A stretch of 64,000 nt of DNA from AR5 sp041497115. Lineage in GTDB: Bacteria > Methylomirabilota > Methylomirabilia > Rokubacteriales > CSP1-6. The notes under the pieces are model-generated. The model searched no databases. It was given only the letters and a program-made list of their open reading frames with translations, and was not told the DNA's origin. The stretch spans positions 11,957 to 75,956 of the forward strand of contig JBGQFW010000007.1 in the NCBI GenBank assembly GCA_041497115.1, in the 5' to 3' direction. Below are positions 22,927-33,521 of this stretch, one piece after another (position 1 is the stretch's first letter; each line of letters begins with the position of its first letter). The translations under genes and the position numbers were made by a program.

Positions 22927-23458
22927 CGCGCCGCGCCGCCGCGGCGGGCCTCGTCCTGGCGCTGCTGCTGCCGCTCGCGGCGGCGGCAGCGCCCGACTTT
23001 CAATCACTCGATCTCGAGCGGTATGATCCGCCGAAGCCGGCGCCGGGCTTCAGCCTGCCCGACCTCGAGGGGCGTCCGGTCCGGCTGGCGGACCTCCGCG
23101 GCAAGGTCGTCCTCCTCTTCTACTGGGCGACCTGGTGACCGGATTGCCGGGAGGAGTTGCCTTCCGTCAACGCGTTCTATCGTGAGTTCAAGAAAGAGGG
23201 GCTGGAGGTGCTGTTGATCGCCTTCCGCGAGTCGCCCGCCGAGGTGCGCCGCGTCGCACGCGAGCGCGGCTACTCGGCGCCCGTCCTGCTCGACGCGGAC
23301 GGCGACGTCACCGGCCGTCTCTACGGCGTGTGGGGCCCGCCGACCGTGTACCTGGTGGACCGCGCGGGGCGGCTCGTCGGCCGCGGCGCCGGCCCGCGCG
23401 ACTGGTCCACGCCCGCCGCCCGGACGCTCATTCGCGAGCTGCTGGCCTCGAGGGAGCG

Positions 23459-23462
<4 letters not shown>
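22923..23462 (+). CDS. Exported TlpA/thioredoxin-like selenoprotein (in-frame TGA = Sec72)
   Basis: 179 residues if TGA at 23136-23138 is selenocysteine. A signal peptide (TRRAAAAGLVLALLLPLAAA) precedes the TlpA/ResA thioredoxin fold: PAPGFSLPDLEGRPVRLADL, then FYWATW-U-PDC-REELP. The TGA replaces the first Cys of the CxxC motif, giving UxxC. Downstream, in the same frame, are EVLLIAF, GVWGPPTVYLVDRAG (the cis-Pro loop) and an intact C-terminus. It probably acts as a periplasmic thiol/selenol-disulfide oxidoreductase. GTG 22923 overlaps the peroxiredoxin stop, so the pair is co-translated and this protein is the obvious candidate reductant for the Cys-free peroxiredoxin. A good SECIS hairpin follows the TGA. 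Confidence 0.88.
23144..23170 (+). promoter_or_regulatory. Candidate bacterial SECIS element 2
   Basis: Stem of ten pairs with one mismatch: TTG-C-C-GGGAGG (23144-23154) with CCTTCC-G-T-CAA (23160-23170), one G-U pair, closed by the 5-nt loop AGTTG. The loop's second base is G, 18 nt after the TGA at 23136-23138. Size, loop G and distance all match the bacterial SECIS model. Confidence 0.75.
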
Positions 23463-25210
<1,748 letters not shown>

Positions 25211-25217
25211 CGCGGGC

Positions 25218-26024
25218 TCAGTCGGGCCCGAGGCGGAACAGCAGGGCGGCGTCCACCACCTCGGTGAGACGGACCATGTCCACCGGCTTGACGATGTAGT
25301 CGAACGCGCCGAGCGCGAGCGCGTGCCGCGCGGCCTGCAGGTCGGCGGTGCCGCTCACCATGATCACCTTCATGTCGGGCGCCATCGCGCGCAGGACCGG
25401 CAGCGCGTCCACGCCGCTCAGCCCCGGCATGTGGATGTCCAGCAGCAGGACGTCCGGCCCGCACGCGGCCACTGCGGCGGCGGCGTCGGCGGCGCCGGCG
25501 ACCGCCCAGGCGGCGTGGCCGTGCAGCGTGAGCATCTCCACGAGGATCTCGCGCATCTCCTCGTCGTCGTCCACCACCAGTACCCCGCCGCGGCCGGGGC
25601 CGCCCGCCGCCGGCGCCCCCGCCGCCGCCGGCGTGACCGGCGCCGGCTCGGCGCCAGCGGCGAGACCCAGCGCGGGGAGCAGGTCGGCCAGCTGCAGCGG
25701 CTTGGTGAGCACGACGGCGGCGCCGGCGGCCAGCAGGTGCTCGCGCGTCTCCTCCACCGAGCCGCTGACGACGATCACGCGCACGTCGGGATCGGCGTCG
25801 CGGATGCGCCGGAGCGCCTCGAGGCCGTCCAGCCGCGGCATGTGCAGGTCCATGACGACCGCCGACGGCCGCACGCGCCGCACCTGCTCGAGCAGGTCGA
25901 GCCCGTCGGCGGCCTGCACCACATCGACGCCGTGCGCGGCGAGAAAGTCGGTGAGGATCTCGCGAATGTCCGGCTCGTCGTCGGCGACCACGATCGGGCG
26001 CCGCGCGCCGGGGGGGCCGGTCAC
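25218..26024 (-). CDS. Tandem-receiver response regulator without output domain
   Basis: About 268 residues holding two CheY-like receiver domains joined by an Ala/Gly/Pro linker. The first has ADDEPD, phospho-acceptor in VVMDLHMPRLDG and LTKPLQ. The second has VDDDEEM, phospho-acceptor in LLLDIHMPGLSG, VSGTADL and IVKPVDM. There is no DNA-binding or enzymatic output, so it likely acts in a phosphorelay or by protein binding. GTG 26024 (MTGPPGARRPIVVADD) is chosen; an upstream TTG at 26093 would add 23 non-homologous residues. It converges on the PAS kinase gene with 7 bp between. Confidence 0.87.
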   Translation of the reverse strand: MTGPPGARRPIVVADDEPDIREILTDFLAAHGVDVVQAADGLDLLEQVRRVRPSAVVMDLHMPRLDGLEALRRIRDADPDVRVIVVSGSVEETREHLLAAGAAVVLTKPLQLADLLPALGLAAGAEPAPVTPAAAGAPAAGGPGRGGVLVVDDDEEMREILVEMLTLHGHAAWAVAGAADAAAAVAACGPDVLLLDIHMPGLSGVDALPVLRAMAPDMKVIMVSGTADLQAARHALALGAFDYIVKPVDMVRLTEVVDAALLFRLGPD

Positions 26025-26136
26025 GACACCGAGGGCGTGTTGGCTCGCACGGCCCTCCCATTCCCCGCGATGAACGACACCACGACGACGCAATTCTGCG
26101 CCGGGCTCGCCCGATCTCCTATCGGGGAAACCCCGA

Positions 26137-26769
26137 CTAGCGGCGGAGGAGGCCGAGGTCGATGGCCAGACGGACGAGATCGGCGCGGCTGTGCAGCCCG
26201 AGCTTCTCGCTCAGCCGCGCGCGGTGGGTCTCCACCGTCTTCACGCTGAGCGTCAGGCGGGCGGCCACCGCGCGATTGGTGTGGCCGTGGGCGAGCAGCT
26301 CGAGCACCTGCCGCTCGCGCGGGCTGAGCGCGGGCGCCGCCGCCGGATGAAGCGGCGGCGCGGGGGCCGCCGCCGCGGCGCCCACCTGCACGAACGTGCG
26401 GCCGCGGTGCACGGCGCGGATGGCCGCCAGCAGCTCGGCGCTCTCGGCGTCCTTGATGACGTGGCCGGAGGCCCCGGCGGCGAGCGTCAGGCGCGCGTAG
26501 CCGGGGTCGTCGTGCATCGTGAGCACCAGCAGCCGCGTGGCCGGCACCTCGTGGCGCAGCCGCTCCAGCGTCTCGACGCCCGACAGCCCCGGCATCGTGA
26601 GATCGACGATCGCGACGTCGGGCCGGCTGGCGGCGGCCCGCTGCAGCGCCTCCTCGCCGTCGGAGGCCTCGGCCACCACTGCCATGTCGGGCTGCGCGTC
26701 GAGGAGCATGCGCAGGCCGGCCCGGAGAATGGCGTGGTCGTCGGCCAGCAGCACGCGGATCTTCTTCAC
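26137..26769 (-). CDS. NarL/FixJ-family response regulator
   Basis: 210 residues. N-terminal receiver: LLADDHAILRAGLRMLLD, phospho-acceptor in VAIVDLTMPGLSG, and HVIKDAES. C-terminal LuxR-type helix-turn-helix: LSPRERQVLELLAHGHTNRAVAARL then SVKTVETHRARLSEKLG. The GTG start overlaps the stop of the upstream GAF/PAS kinase (GTGA), so the two form a cognate pair. Targets unknown. Confidence 0.92.
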   Translation of the reverse strand: MKKIRVLLADDHAILRAGLRMLLDAQPDMAVVAEASDGEEALQRAAASRPDVAIVDLTMPGLSGVETLERLRHEVPATRLLVLTMHDDPGYARLTLAAGASGHVIKDAESAELLAAIRAVHRGRTFVQVGAAAAAPAPPLHPAAAPALSPRERQVLELLAHGHTNRAVAARLTLSVKTVETHRARLSEKLGLHSRADLVRLAIDLGLLRR

Positions 26770-29717
26770 GCGCGCTCGCCGCCGAGCGGCAGCTCGACCG
26801 TCACCCGGGTGCCCCGGCCGGGCGCGGCGTCGATGACAAAGGTGCCGTTCAGCACCACCGCGCGCTCGCGCATCGTGTGGATGCCGAGGCCGTGGGCGGT
26901 GGTGGGGGGCTCGGCCGGCTGCGTCTGATCGAAGCCGCGGCCGTCGTCGGTGATGACCATCGAGACCATGGCGCCGAAGCGGTCCACCTGCACGCGCACG
27001 CGCTGGGCGCCGGCGTGACGGGCGACGTTGGAGAGCGCCTCCTGCATGATCCGGTACAGCGCGGTCTCGACCGCGATGGACATCCGCTCCTCCCCGAGCC
27101 CGCCGACGTCCACTTCGACCGCGATGCCGCGCCCGCGCCCGAACTCGCCCGCGTATCTCGACAGCGCGGCGGCCAGGCCGAGATCGTCGAGCACGCTCGG
27201 CCGCAGCCCCCACGCCAGTCGCCGCACCTCGGCCAGCGCGCGGGTGGCCACCTGGTGGAGCTCGCGAGCCTGGACGCGCGCGACCTTGACGGTGCGGGCC
27301 TCGGTCAGCGCGCTCAATCCGAGGAGGAGCGAGGCGAGCGACTGCGCGGTCTCGTCGTGCAGCTCGCGCGCGATGCGCCGCCGCTCCTCCTCCTGGACGG
27401 TGATGACCTGGTTGAGGAGCAGGGCGCGGATCTCCTCGCCCCGCTTGCGGTCGGTGATGTCCGAGTAGAGGCCGTAGGCGTAGCGGACGCCGTGCTCCTC
27501 GTAGGTCGAGACCGCCCGGTCGTGCAGCCAGATCCACCGCCCGTCCTTGTGCTGGATGCGGTACTCGAGGTCGAAGGTGCCGCCGCCCTCGAACAGCGTG
27601 TCGAAGTGGCGGCGCACGAGCGGTAGGTCGTCGGCGTGCACGCGCCCGAACCAGCCGCCCGCGCCGGCCCGGCAGAGCTCCTCGGCGGTGTAGCCGCCCA
27701 CCCGGTCGACGTGGGGGCTGATGAATCGCGTGTTGCCCCGGCGGTCCACCAGCCACGCCACGTCGGGGATGTTGGTGATGAGCGTGCGGTACTGCTGCTC
27801 GCTCGCGCGCAGCGCCTCCTCGGCGCGCGCGCGCTCGACGGCGATGCCGGCCAGGTGGGCGGCGCGGTCGATGAGCCCGCGCTCGGTCGCGGTCGGGCGC
27901 CGCGGGGCGGCGTAGTACATGGCGAACGTCGCCACCGCCGCGCCGGCGGCGTCGAGCACCGGCACCGACCAGCAGGCGCGCAGGCCGTGCGGCAGCGCGA
28001 GCCCGCGCCAGTCACGCCACAGCGGGTCGGCGGCGATGTCTTCGACGATGACCGTCTGGCGTCGGTAGGCGGCCGTCCCGCACGAGCCGGCCTCGGGGCC
28101 GATGTCCATGCCGTCCACCGCGGCGACGTAGGCGGCGGGCAGCCGGGGCGCGGCGGCGTGGCGCAGCCGCCCGTCCTCCACCAGAAGGACCGAGCAGAGC
28201 ATCCCCTCGTCCTGCGCCTCGATCGTCCGGCACAGCGCGTCCAGCACCGGCGCCAGCGGCGCGCCCGCCGCGATCATCTCCAGCACGCGGGACTCGCCGG
28301 CCAGCAGGGCCTCGGCGCGCTTGCGGGAGGTGATGTCCACCTTGAGGCTGTGCAGCCGGTCGGCGGCCACCGTGACGCTGTCGCGCAGCCAGACGACGCG
28401 GCCGTCGGCCGCCAGCACCCGGTACTCGTACACGTAGTCCCGGCCCGCGGCGATCTCGCCCGCGCTGAAGTCCAGGACGCGCGCGAGGTCGGCGGGGTGG
28501 ATGTGCGCGCGCCAGAACCCGGGCTCGGTCGTCCACTGCTCGACCGTGTAGCCGAGCAGTGTCTCGATCCGTCCGTTGGCGAACAGCACGCGCCGGCTCG
28601 GCAGCTCCACCTCCGAGACGATCGCGTCCACGCCCTGCAGCAGGTCGCGGAAGCGGCGCTCCACCGCCTGGGCCCCGGCGCGGGCGGCGCGCTCGGCGGC
28701 GAACAGGCGCGCGTTCTTCAGGGCGACCGCGGCCTGGTCGGCGAACGCCTCGAGCAGCCGGCTCGTCTCGTCGTCGAAGCGCCGGCCATGGCCGGCGGCG
28801 ACCCCCAGCGCGCCGATCGGCTCGTCGTCGATCAGCAGGGGCACCGCGATGACTGCGCCGTAGCCGGCCCGCGCGTAGCCCGCGCGTAGCTCGGGCGGAT
28901 GCTCGAAGCGCGGATCGCCCAGCAGGTCGTCGGTCAGCACCGGGCGCCGCTCGAGGACGGCGCGGCCGGACACGCCGGCGCCCCGCGGCAGGACCATCCG
29001 CTCGGTGAAGCCGGCCGCACGCTCGCCGGCGAACGCCACCGAGATCAGCTCGCCGGTGGCGGCGTCCAGCCGGTAGACGACGACGTCGCGGGCGCCGAGC
29101 AGCGCGAGCACGCTGTCGGCGATGAGGTGCGACACCTCGCGCGGGTCGAGCGAGTGGGCGAGGGCCTGGGCGACCGCCGCCAGCGCCTCGGCCGTCCGCC
29201 GGCGCCGCTCGCTGTCCTCGAACAGCCGTGCGCTCTCGACCGCGAGGGCGACCTGGGCCGCCACCACGCCGAACGCCGCGAGCGTGTCGGCGGCGGGCCG
29301 TCCCGGCTGCCGCGAGAAGACCCCGATCACCCCTTCGACACCGTACCGCGCGACGAGCGGCACGCCGACGAACACCCGCACGCCCTCCGCGCGGAGGAGG
29401 TCGCCGGCGAGGCCGCGCGGATCGGCGGCCGGGTTCTCGACGACGAGGAGGTCGTCGTGCTCGACGGCGGCCGAGCCGATCAGCCCCTCCCCCGGCTTGA
29501 CGGTGAGCGGGAGGCCGCCGTGCCCGTGCAGGAACGTGCCGGCGGCGCCGCGCAGCTCCAGCCGGTCGCCGGCGGCGAGCCAGATGAGGGTGAACCCGTC
29601 CGGCACCAGGGCGGCGACGGCGCCGGCGGCGGCGTCGAGGACGTCGCCGGGATGGATCGAGGTCGTCAGCGCCCGTGCGAGCTCGGAGAGGCCCCTCATG
29701 TCCGCGTGCAGCCTCAC
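26766..29717 (-). CDS. Large GAF/PAS sensor histidine kinase (NarX/DegS-type)
   Basis: 983 residues without membrane helices, so cytosolic. Domain order: GAF (~15-165), GAF (~175-340), PAS/PAC (~360-475), GAF (~480-640), PAS/PAC (~650-765), HisKA_3 (~770-840) and HATPase_c (~870-983). The HisKA_3 phospho-acceptor is in EEERRRIARELHDETAQSLA; ATPase motifs are ALSNVARHAGA, DDGRGFD and HGLGIHTMRERA. The first GAF contains no obvious chromophore Cys. GTG 29717 or ATG 29699 starts the protein. Coupled to the NarL-type regulator. Three GAF domains suggest several small-molecule inputs. Confidence 0.9.
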   Translation of the reverse strand: MRLHADMRGLSELARALTTSIHPGDVLDAAAGAVAALVPDGFTLIWLAAGDRLELRGAAGTFLHGHGGLPLTVKPGEGLIGSAAVEHDDLLVVENPAADPRGLAGDLLRAEGVRVFVGVPLVARYGVEGVIGVFSRQPGRPAADTLAAFGVVAAQVALAVESARLFEDSERRRRTAEALAAVAQALAHSLDPREVSHLIADSVLALLGARDVVVYRLDAATGELISVAFAGERAAGFTERMVLPRGAGVSGRAVLERRPVLTDDLLGDPRFEHPPELRAGYARAGYGAVIAVPLLIDDEPIGALGVAAGHGRRFDDETSRLLEAFADQAAVALKNARLFAAERAARAGAQAVERRFRDLLQGVDAIVSEVELPSRRVLFANGRIETLLGYTVEQWTTEPGFWRAHIHPADLARVLDFSAGEIAAGRDYVYEYRVLAADGRVVWLRDSVTVAADRLHSLKVDITSRKRAEALLAGESRVLEMIAAGAPLAPVLDALCRTIEAQDEGMLCSVLLVEDGRLRHAAAPRLPAAYVAAVDGMDIGPEAGSCGTAAYRRQTVIVEDIAADPLWRDWRGLALPHGLRACWSVPVLDAAGAAVATFAMYYAAPRRPTATERGLIDRAAHLAGIAVERARAEEALRASEQQYRTLITNIPDVAWLVDRRGNTRFISPHVDRVGGYTAEELCRAGAGGWFGRVHADDLPLVRRHFDTLFEGGGTFDLEYRIQHKDGRWIWLHDRAVSTYEEHGVRYAYGLYSDITDRKRGEEIRALLLNQVITVQEEERRRIARELHDETAQSLASLLLGLSALTEARTVKVARVQARELHQVATRALAEVRRLAWGLRPSVLDDLGLAAALSRYAGEFGRGRGIAVEVDVGGLGEERMSIAVETALYRIMQEALSNVARHAGAQRVRVQVDRFGAMVSMVITDDGRGFDQTQPAEPPTTAHGLGIHTMRERAVVLNGTFVIDAAPGRGTRVTVELPLGGERA

Positions 29718-29761
29718 CGATTTCTAGGGGCCGCGTCAAGGCCGGTGCGAGGGCGCAATGG

Positions 29762-29767
29762 TAGACT
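29762..29767 (+). promoter_or_regulatory. Probable -10 box with leaderless spacing
   Basis: TAGACT lies 6 nt before the GTG at 29774. A transcript initiating the usual distance downstream would begin at or next to the start codon. No Shine-Dalgarno sequence exists between them; no clear -35 is visible. Confidence 0.5.
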
Positions 29768-29773
29768 CCCCCC

Positions 29774-30964
29774 GTGGCGCTCCCGCTCGAAGGCGTCGTG
29801 GTCGTCGACCTCACGCAGAACGTGGCCGGCCCGTTCTGCACGCAGATCCTCGGCGACATGGGCGCCGAGGTGGTGAAGGTCGAGCGCCCGGGCCGCGGCG
29901 ACGACGCGCGGGCGTGGGCCCCGCCGTGGTGGGGCGACGAGAGCGCCGTCTTCATGGCGTTCAACCGCAACAAGCGCAGCCTGAGCCTCGACCTCAAGCG
30001 CGAGGGCGGCCTCGAGGTGCTGCGCCGGCTGGTGGCGCGCGCCGACGTGCTCGTGCAGAGCCTGCGCGCGGGGGCGATCGGCGAGCTCGGCCTGGACTAT
30101 CCCGCCGCCGGCGCGCTGAATCCGCGGCTCGTGTACTGCTCGATCACCGCGTACGGCGCCCGCGGCCCGCTGGCGGCGCTGCCCGGCTACGATCCGCTCA
30201 TGCAGGCCTACGGTGGGCTGATGTCGGTCAACGGCCATCCCGGCCAGGAGCCGGCGCGCGTGGGGACGTCCATCGTGGACATGGGCACCGGCATGTGGGC
30301 CGCGCTCGGAATCCTGGCCGGCCTGCGGCAGCGCGACGCCACCGGCCGCGGCGTCGAGGTGACGACCGCGCTGTTCGAGACCGCGCTGATGTGGGTCTCC
30401 TACCACGCGATGGGCTACCTGGCCACCGGCGAGGTGCCGCAGCCGCAGGGGTCGGGCACCGCGATGATCGCGCCGTACCAGGCCTTCCCGACCGCCGACG
30501 GCTACGCGATGATCGCGGCCGGCTCCGACGCGATCTTCGGCCGGCTGGCCGAGGCGCTGGGCGCCCCCGAGCTCGCGCGCGACGGGCGCTTCGCCGACAA
30601 TCCCTCGCGGGTGACGAACCGCGCCGCGCTGGTGGAGGCGCTCGCCGCGCGCACGCGCGCGCACAAGAGCGCCGACCTCCTCGCGCTGCTGCGCGCGGCC
30701 GGCGTGCCGAGCGCGCCGATCCTCACCGTGGACCAGGTGCTGCAGGAGCCACAGACGCAGGCCGCCGGCATGCTGGTCGCCGGCGCCCACCCGCGCCACC
30801 CCGACTACCGCTCGGTCGGGCTGCCGATCCAGTGGGACGGGCGGCGGCCCGAGGTGCGCCGGGTGCCGCCGCTGCTCGGCGAGCACTCCGCCGACGTCCT
30901 CACCTGGCTCGGCTACACCCTCGACGACGTCCGGGGAATGAAAAGTCAGGGCCTGGTGCAATGA
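29774..30964 (+). CDS. Class III CoA-transferase (CaiB/BaiF)
   Basis: 396 residues. Family III CoA-transferase: VVVDLTQNVAGPFCTQILGD, GAEVVKVERPGRGDDAR, NRNKRSLSLDLKR and LPGYDPLMQAYGG with the active-site Asp. It exchanges CoA between a donor thioester and a free carboxylic acid. GTG 29774 sits just after a -10-like TAGACT with no ribosome-binding site. Crotonase, acyl-CoA dehydrogenase and MaoC genes follow, separated by copy C of the repeat, so it probably activates the acid that those enzymes degrade. Confidence 0.92.
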   Translation: MALPLEGVVVVDLTQNVAGPFCTQILGDMGAEVVKVERPGRGDDARAWAPPWWGDESAVFMAFNRNKRSLSLDLKREGGLEVLRRLVARADVLVQSLRAGAIGELGLDYPAAGALNPRLVYCSITAYGARGPLAALPGYDPLMQAYGGLMSVNGHPGQEPARVGTSIVDMGTGMWAALGILAGLRQRDATGRGVEVTTALFETALMWVSYHAMGYLATGEVPQPQGSGTAMIAPYQAFPTADGYAMIAAGSDAIFGRLAEALGAPELARDGRFADNPSRVTNRAALVEALAARTRAHKSADLLALLRAAGVPSAPILTVDQVLQEPQTQAAGMLVAGAHPRHPDYRSVGLPIQWDGRRPEVRRVPPLLGEHSADVLTWLGYTLDDVRGMKSQGLVQ

Positions 30965-31014
30965 ACGGGTTGACCTCAGTTCTGCGAGCACTGTCGCGGG
31001 AGCGGAACCACCAC

Positions 31015-31068
31015 CTTCTAAGTCAGGCCACCCACGACCTTGTCCGTGTAAGCGGTCCCCGCTCCAAC
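31015..31068 (+). repeat. 54-nt dispersed repeat, copy C
   Basis: Intergenic copy between the CoA-transferase and crotonase genes. It is nearly identical to copy B (CCTTCTAA, CAGGCCACCCACG, CCGTGTAAGCGG, CCGCTCCAACAATCCCC). Complementary 7-bp arms GGAGCGG (30999-31005) and CCGCTCC (31059-31065) bracket it, making a 67-bp stem-loop element. The other bases of 30965-31091 hold no gene. Confidence 0.8.
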
Positions 31069-31078
31069 AATCCCCCGT

Positions 31079-31084
31079 TACAAT
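31079..31084 (+). promoter_or_regulatory. Probable -10 box with leaderless spacing
   Basis: TACAAT lies 7 nt before the GTG at 31092, directly after copy C of the repeat. There is no Shine-Dalgarno sequence, so a leaderless transcript is likely. Confidence 0.5.
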
Positions 31085-31091
31085 AATCCCC

Positions 31092-31877
31092 GTGTATCGC
31101 CACCTCCTCCTCACGCGCTCGGACGACCGTCACCTGGTGACGGTGATCTTGAACCGCCCGGAGCAGCACAACGCGATGAACACCGCGATGGGCGAGGACC
31201 TGCTCGCCTGCTTCACCGCGCTGGCGGGTGACGGCGACGCGCGCGCGATCGTGCTCACCGGCAGCGGCGAGAAGGCGTTCTGCGCGGGCGGCGACCTCAA
31301 GGAGCGCAACGAGATGACCGACGCGCAGTGGCGCGCCCAGCACGTCATCTTCGAGCGGAGCGCGATGGCGCTGCTGCGCTGCCCGATCCCGGTCATCGCG
31401 GCGGTCGAGGGGTTCGCGCTGGCCGGCGGCTGCGAGCTGGCGATCCTGTCCGACTTCATCGTCGCCGGCGAGACGGCGGTCTTCGGCGTCCCCGAGACGA
31501 CGCTCGGGATCTTCCCCGGGATCGGCGGCACCCAGCTGCTGCCGCGCATCGTCGGCGCGCCGCTGGCCAAGGAGCTGATCTTCACGGGCCGGCGGATGAA
31601 GGCCGACGAGGCGAAGGCCGCCGGCCTGATCAATCACCTCGTGCCGGCCGGGCAGGCGAGGACCAGGGCCGTCGAGATCGCGGCGTCGATCGCGCGCAAC
31701 GGGCCGATCGCGGTGCGCCAGGCCAAGAAGGCGATCGCCTACGGCAGCGAGACCGACCTCGAGACGGCGATGATCCTCGCCATCGAGGCGTACAACGCGA
31801 CGGTGGTGACCGAGGATCGCCTGGAGGGCGTGCGCGCGTTCAACGAGAAGCGTCGCCCCGAGTTCAAGGGACGCTGA
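31092..31877 (+). CDS. Enoyl-CoA hydratase
   Basis: 261-residue crotonase with both catalytic Glu regions: AGGCELAILSD and FGVPETTLGIFPGIGGTQLL. Oxyanion-hole text is FCAGGDLKER. It should hydrate a 2-enoyl-CoA. GTG 31092 follows a TACAAT box by 7 nt. The acyl-CoA dehydrogenase gene follows after 13 nt with a strong GAGGAGG, so the two form an operon with MaoC. Confidence 0.92.
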   Translation: MYRHLLLTRSDDRHLVTVILNRPEQHNAMNTAMGEDLLACFTALAGDGDARAIVLTGSGEKAFCAGGDLKERNEMTDAQWRAQHVIFERSAMALLRCPIPVIAAVEGFALAGGCELAILSDFIVAGETAVFGVPETTLGIFPGIGGTQLLPRIVGAPLAKELIFTGRRMKADEAKAAGLINHLVPAGQARTRAVEIAASIARNGPIAVRQAKKAIAYGSETDLETAMILAIEAYNATVVTEDRLEGVRAFNEKRRPEFKGR

Positions 31878-31890
31878 GGAGGACGTGGCG

Positions 31891-33057
31891 ATGACCGTGC
31901 TGCCCCTGACCCTCACCGACGAGCAGCGGGCGCTCAAGGCGGGCGTGGCCGAGATCTGCAAGCGCTACCCCGGCGAGTACTGGCGCGATCTCGACGCCCG
32001 GCGCGAGTATCCCGAGGCGTTCGTCACCGAGCTCACGAAGGCCGGCTATCTCGGCGGCCTGATCCCGACGGAGTACGGCGGGGCCGGCCTCGGCGTCGCC
32101 GAGGGCGGGCTGATCCTCGAGACGATCCACGCCAGCGGCGGCAGCGCCTCCGCCTGCCACGCCCAGATGTACACGATGGGCACCGTGCTGCGGCACGGCA
32201 GCGAGGCGCAGAAGCAGCAGTACCTGCCCAAGATCGCCACCGGCGAGCTGCGGCTGCAGGCCTTCGGCGTCACCGAGCCCGACGCCGGCTCGGATACGAC
32301 GCAGCTGAAGACAACGGCGGTGCGGAAGGGCAACGCGTACGTCGTCAACGGCCGTAAGATGTTCATCTCCCGCGCGCTGCAGTCCGACCTCATGCTGCTG
32401 CTCGCGCGCACGACGCCGGCCGAGCAGGTCACGCGCCGCACCGACGGCCTCAGCGTCTTCCTCGTGGACATCCGCGGGCTCAAGGGGCTGGAGATCCGGC
32501 CGCTGCGCATGATGATGAACCACTCGACCAACGCGCTGTTCTTCGACGACATGGAGATCCCCGCCGCCAGCCTCATCGGCGAGGCGGGAAAGGGCTTCCA
32601 CTACATCCTCGCGGGCATGAACGCCGAGCGCATCCTGGTGGCCTCGGAGTCCATCGGCGACGGCCGCTGGTTCACCGAGAAGGCGGTGGCGTACTCGAGC
32701 CAGCGCGTGGTCTTCGGCCGGCCGATCGGCGCGAACCAGGGCGTGCAGTTCCCGGTCGCGCGCGCCTACGCCAACGTGGAGGCGGCCGCCCTCATGCGCG
32801 ACAAGGCCGCCGCGCTCTTCGACGCCGGCGAGCCGTGCGGCGGCGAGGCCAACATGGCCAAGCTGCTGGCCGCCGACGCCGCCTGGGAGGCGGCCAACGC
32901 GTGCATCGACTGCCACGGCGGCTACGGCTACGCGGAGGAGTACGACATCGAGCGCAAGTTCCGCGAGTGCCGCCTCTACAAGACGGCGCCGATCAACAAC
33001 AACCTGGTGCTGGCCTTCGTCGGCGAGCACGTGCTGGGCATGCCCCGCTCGTACTGA
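31891..33057 (+). CDS. Acyl-CoA dehydrogenase
   Basis: 388-residue FAD enzyme that forms the 2,3-double bond of an acyl-CoA. Landmarks: LIPTEYGGAGLG, the FAD/substrate signature FGVTEPDAGSDTTQLKT, KMFISRALQSD, and the C-terminal IDCHGGYGYAEEYDIER. ATG 31891 is chosen because GAGGAGG ends 7 nt upstream; GTG 31885 is possible. The usual Glu base near the C-terminus is not at its normal place (LYKTAPINNN), so the base may lie elsewhere, as in the isovaleryl/long-chain subgroups. Confidence 0.92.
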   Translation: MTVLPLTLTDEQRALKAGVAEICKRYPGEYWRDLDARREYPEAFVTELTKAGYLGGLIPTEYGGAGLGVAEGGLILETIHASGGSASACHAQMYTMGTVLRHGSEAQKQQYLPKIATGELRLQAFGVTEPDAGSDTTQLKTTAVRKGNAYVVNGRKMFISRALQSDLMLLLARTTPAEQVTRRTDGLSVFLVDIRGLKGLEIRPLRMMMNHSTNALFFDDMEIPAASLIGEAGKGFHYILAGMNAERILVASESIGDGRWFTEKAVAYSSQRVVFGRPIGANQGVQFPVARAYANVEAAALMRDKAAALFDAGEPCGGEANMAKLLAADAAWEAANACIDCHGGYGYAEEYDIERKFRECRLYKTAPINNNLVLAFVGEHVLGMPRSY

Positions 33058-33070
33058 GCCCCCGCCCGGC

Positions 33071-33520
33071 ATGCCGCTCTACTTCGAGGACTTCCCGGCG
33101 GGCGACGTCCGCGAGTCGGCGCCCCGCACGGTGACGCGCGAGGAGATGCTGACGTTCGCGCGCGCGTACGATCCGCAGCCGTTCCACCTCGACGAGGCGG
33201 CGGCGCAGCGCTCGATCTACGGTGGGCTGATCGGCAGCGGCTGGCTCACGGTGGCGGTGATGATGCGGCTCTTGTGGGACACGCTGCTGCAGGACGCCGT
33301 CTCGCTCGGCTCGCCGGGCGCCGACGAGATCCGCTGGCTCAAGCCGGTGCGGCCGGGCGATACGCTGCGCGCGCGGTTCACGGTGGTCGAGGGGGTGCCC
33401 TCGCGCAGCCGCCCCGACCGCGGCGTGCTGCGCACCTTCACGGAGATGCTGAACCAGCGCGACGAGGTCGTCATGACCGTCCGCGGGCTCGGGATGTTCG
33501 CCCGCCGCCCGGCCGGCTGA
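33071..33520 (+). CDS. MaoC-type (R)-specific hydratase
   Basis: 149-residue hot-dog protein. The hydratase motif is present as YDPQPFHLDEAAAQRSIYGGLIGSGW with the catalytic Asp and His pair. It hydrates trans-2-enoyl-CoA or an equivalent mesaconyl-type substrate. Located 13 nt after the acyl-CoA dehydrogenase gene and likely in the same operon. Confidence 0.88.
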   Translation: MPLYFEDFPAGDVRESAPRTVTREEMLTFARAYDPQPFHLDEAAAQRSIYGGLIGSGWLTVAVMMRLLWDTLLQDAVSLGSPGADEIRWLKPVRPGDTLRARFTVVEGVPSRSRPDRGVLRTFTEMLNQRDEVVMTVRGLGMFARRPAG

Positions 33521-33521
33521 C

